6,499 bases of DNA from NCBI GenBank assembly GCA_014376885.1, contig JACMQR010000154.1, forward strand, positions 1 to 6,499, written 5' to 3'. Positions within the stretch are counted from its first letter, which is position 1; each line of letters opens with the position of its first letter. Shown piece after piece: positions 4,746-6,499 of this stretch. The DNA is from Polaromonas sp. (GTDB lineage: Bacteria > Pseudomonadota > Gammaproteobacteria > Burkholderiales > Burkholderiaceae_C). Position numbers and translations under genes: made by a program. Under the pieces are notes generated by a model that did not search any database, was not told the DNA's origin, and saw only the letters and a list, made by a program, of their open reading frames with translations.

Positions 4746-6499
4746 TCAGCCCCCCTGCCCCACCACCCTGCGCCAGCAGTCCTGGCTGTCATGCAAATAG
4801 CGGTCAATGCCATGCTCGAGCGTCGGCATGATGATGCCGCGCTCGCTGGTCAGCACTGTCATGGCGCTGGGCGCGCCGTGGTCGGCCACAGCGACCCCGT
4901 CGGCATCCAGCCCGGCTGCCTCGGCCAGCAGCAGCGCAAAGCCATGCCAGGACACCTGGCCCCGGTTGGCCAGGTGCCAGATGCCGCTGGCCCCATCGAT
5001 CATCAGGTCAAGCGCCGCATGCGCCAGGTCGGGCACATAGGTGGGCGAAATGGCCACGGCGGCCGACGCCTTCATGCGCTGGCCCCGGGCCAGGCCGTGC
5101 AGGGTCGAATAGGCAAAGTTGTAGATGTCCCAGGGGCCGAAAAATGCGCTGGTGCGCACCACCAGCGCCGCCGGATGGGCCGCCAGGATGCGCTGCTCGG
5201 CCTCGGCCTTGCTGCGGCCATACACACCGCCCGGGTTGACCGCATCGCTTTCGGCATAAGGCCGGCCAAGCGTGCCGCTGAACACCAGGTCCGACGAAAA
5301 CGACAGATAAGGAATGCCCCGCCGGGCACAGGCGGCAGCCAGCAGGGCCGCGCCGTCGGTGTTTTCCCGAAAGCAGCGGCCGGTTTCGTGCTCGGCATCG
5401 GCCACCCGCACATAGCCGGCGGTGTTGATGACCGCCCAGGGCCGCAAGGCCGCCAGCGCCGCATCGACCGACAGCACATCGGCAATGTCCAGCTCGCGGC
5501 GCGACACCAGGTCGTGGTCCAGGCCGCGCAGCTGGCAAATTCGCGAGATCGCCTGGCCCAGGGTGCCGCTGGCGCCGGTGATCAGCAGGCGCCGGGGCGA
5601 ACCGACCAGGCGCAGCTTGCTGGCGCGCGCCGGCCGGCGGTAAAAGCGCTCGTCGCGCCGCCACCAGCCGGCCCGGTCAAGCACCGGATGGTCAAACTCG
5701 CCGCTGGTGGCCAGCGCGGCGGTGGCGGCGGCCAGCACCGTGGGGCGCGGTGGGTTCGAGCGCACATCGAACACGCCGGGCTCGTAAAAGCCGGTGTCGT
5801 GCTGCAGCAGCGAATTCCAGTCGACCGCGCCGAGCATCGACCAGACGGTGACGGCGCGGATGTCGGCACCCTCGGCGCGCAGGCGCTGCGCCGCCTGCCA
5901 GGCCTCCATCAGCCAGCGCACCTGCTCGTCGCGGCTGCAGCCATGGTGGGCTTCGGTCACGGCCAGCGGCAGGCGGTAGCGCTCCCAGGCTTCGCGCAGG
6001 CGCGCCTCGGGGCCGACCTGGCCGGCCGGCAGCTCGATGCGCACCGCTTCGACATCAACATAGCTGTGCGCGGCGGTGGCGTGGCTGTGGCATCCGGGGT
6101 AGAGCGCCAGCCGGTGGTCCAAAAAGCGCTCGCTGGTCAGGTAGTGGTTGATGCCGATGATGTCGGGCGGACAGGGAAATTCAACAAAGAACGCCAGTTC
6201 TGGCGCACTGATGCCGGCGTCCAGAAAGGTGCGGTGCCACGCATGCGCCCGGTCCAGCCGGCCGCACAGCAGATCGAAACTCAGCCAGCGGCGTTCGTTT
6301 TCATAATCGGCCTGGTACTGCATCAGCGGGGTGGCAAAGGCCTTGCCCAGGTCTTCGGTCTGCACCAGCTGGGCTGCCGGGTTGCTGCGCCGGATTTCCT
6401 GCATCGACAGCACCACCGCCCGGCACTGGTTGACCAGGGAGCGCAAAAACGTCGCCAAGTCCCGGCCATGCGGAAACCAGTGGCCGTACAGGCCGGAAA
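4746..6499 (-). CDS. Glycoside hydrolase family 1-like / RmlD-like sugar-nucleotide reductase fusion (5' partial)
   Basis: The frame stays open to the right edge, so the real start is outside. The TTG at 6458-6456 is not the start, since GLYGHWFPHGRDL precedes it in frame and fits the GH1-like domain. Counting from that TTG as residue 1, residues 1-240 resemble the C-terminal part of a family 1 glycosidase: GINHYLTSERF (102-112), a TEAHHG block (168-173) where GH1 enzymes have the nucleophile motif TENG (E169), and VWSMLGAVDWNSLL (205-218), like the GH1 WSLxDNFEW region. The acid/base segment would lie upstream, unseen. Residues 289-570 form an extended SDR/RmlD domain: TGASGTLGQ for nucleotide binding (294-302), FSSDLVFSG (387-395) and the catalytic YGRSK (413-417, YxxxK). 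RmlD relatives reduce dTDP-4-keto-rhamnose; the substrate here is unknown. The stop is 35 bases from the inverted repeat, convergent with the ABC gene. A role in surface polysaccharide or nucleotide-sugar metabolism is inferred. Confidence 0.85.
   Translation of the reverse strand, partial: SGLYGHWFPHGRDLATFLRSLVNQCRAVVLSMQEIRRSNPAAQLVQTEDLGKAFATPLMQYQADYENERRWLSFDLLCGRLDRAHAWHRTFLDAGISAPELAFFVEFPCPPDIIGINHYLTSERFLDHRLALYPGCHSHATAAHSYVDVEAVRIELPAGQVGPEARLREAWERYRLPLAVTEAHHGCSRDEQVRWLMEAWQAAQRLRAEGADIRAVTVWSMLGAVDWNSLLQHDTGFYEPGVFDVRSNPPRPTVLAAATAALATSGEFDHPVLDRAGWWRRDERFYRRPARASKLRLVGSPRRLLITGASGTLGQAISRICQLRGLDHDLVSRRELDIADVLSVDAALAALRPWAVINTAGYVRVADAEHETGRCFRENTDGAALLAAACARRGIPYLSFSSDLVFSGTLGRPYAESDAVNPGGVYGRSKAEAEQRILAAHPAALVVRTSAFFGPWDIYNFAYSTLHGLARGQRMKASAAVAISPTYVPDLAHAALDLMIDGASGIWHLANRGQVSWHGFALLLAEAAGLDADGVAVADHGAPSAMTVLTSERGIIMPTLEHGIDRYLHDSQDCWRRVVGQGG

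Overview
The window looks like a high-GC betaproteobacterial chromosome, most likely Burkholderiales and probably the Comamonadaceae (Polaromonas/Rhodoferax-like). This rests on the GC-rich codon use, recalled resemblance of the protein families, and a repeat type I recall as common in that group. No database search was possible, so taxonomy is inference.

Layout. (1) Positions 1 to about 940 hold the remains of a copper-protein locus. A CotA/bilirubin-oxidase-like multicopper oxidase has an in-frame stop and has lost its 3' end. It runs directly into an SCO1/SenC-like copper chaperone with an internal deletion, a frame change and no C-terminus. Both are pseudogenes. An accidental open frame joins parts of the two and should not be annotated as a protein. 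(2) Positions 1146-3922 carry an intact two-gene operon on the + strand: a cytosolic 5'-nucleotidase of the cN-I type, overlapping by an ATGA junction with a fused permease-ATPase ABC transporter of the YddA/SbmA-related type. (3) Positions 3923-4745 form an 823-base intergenic region between convergent genes, and this is the most unusual part of the window. It holds a GC hairpin, seven exact GGGTTT units, and a large inverted repeat with arms of about 230 bases (4095-4326 and 4485-4710). The arms share an exact 87-base core that folds into three successive hairpins. A short quasi-palindrome in the spacer has a relative inside the ABC transporter gene. (4) Positions 4746-6499 (minus strand) hold the 3' part of a large gene that joins a glycoside hydrolase family 1-like domain to an RmlD-like NAD(P)-dependent sugar-nucleotide reductase. 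Its 5' end lies beyond the window.

Functionally the window is a mosaic. The nucleotidase and transporter are probably made from one transcript with coupled translation. The hydrolase-reductase fusion probably belongs to a surface-sugar or nucleotide-sugar locus to the right. The copper locus at the left is non-functional. In each arm of the inverted repeat the three-hairpin core lies in the same orientation relative to its neighbouring gene, downstream of the stop codon. This suggests a mobile or selected 3'-flanking structured element.
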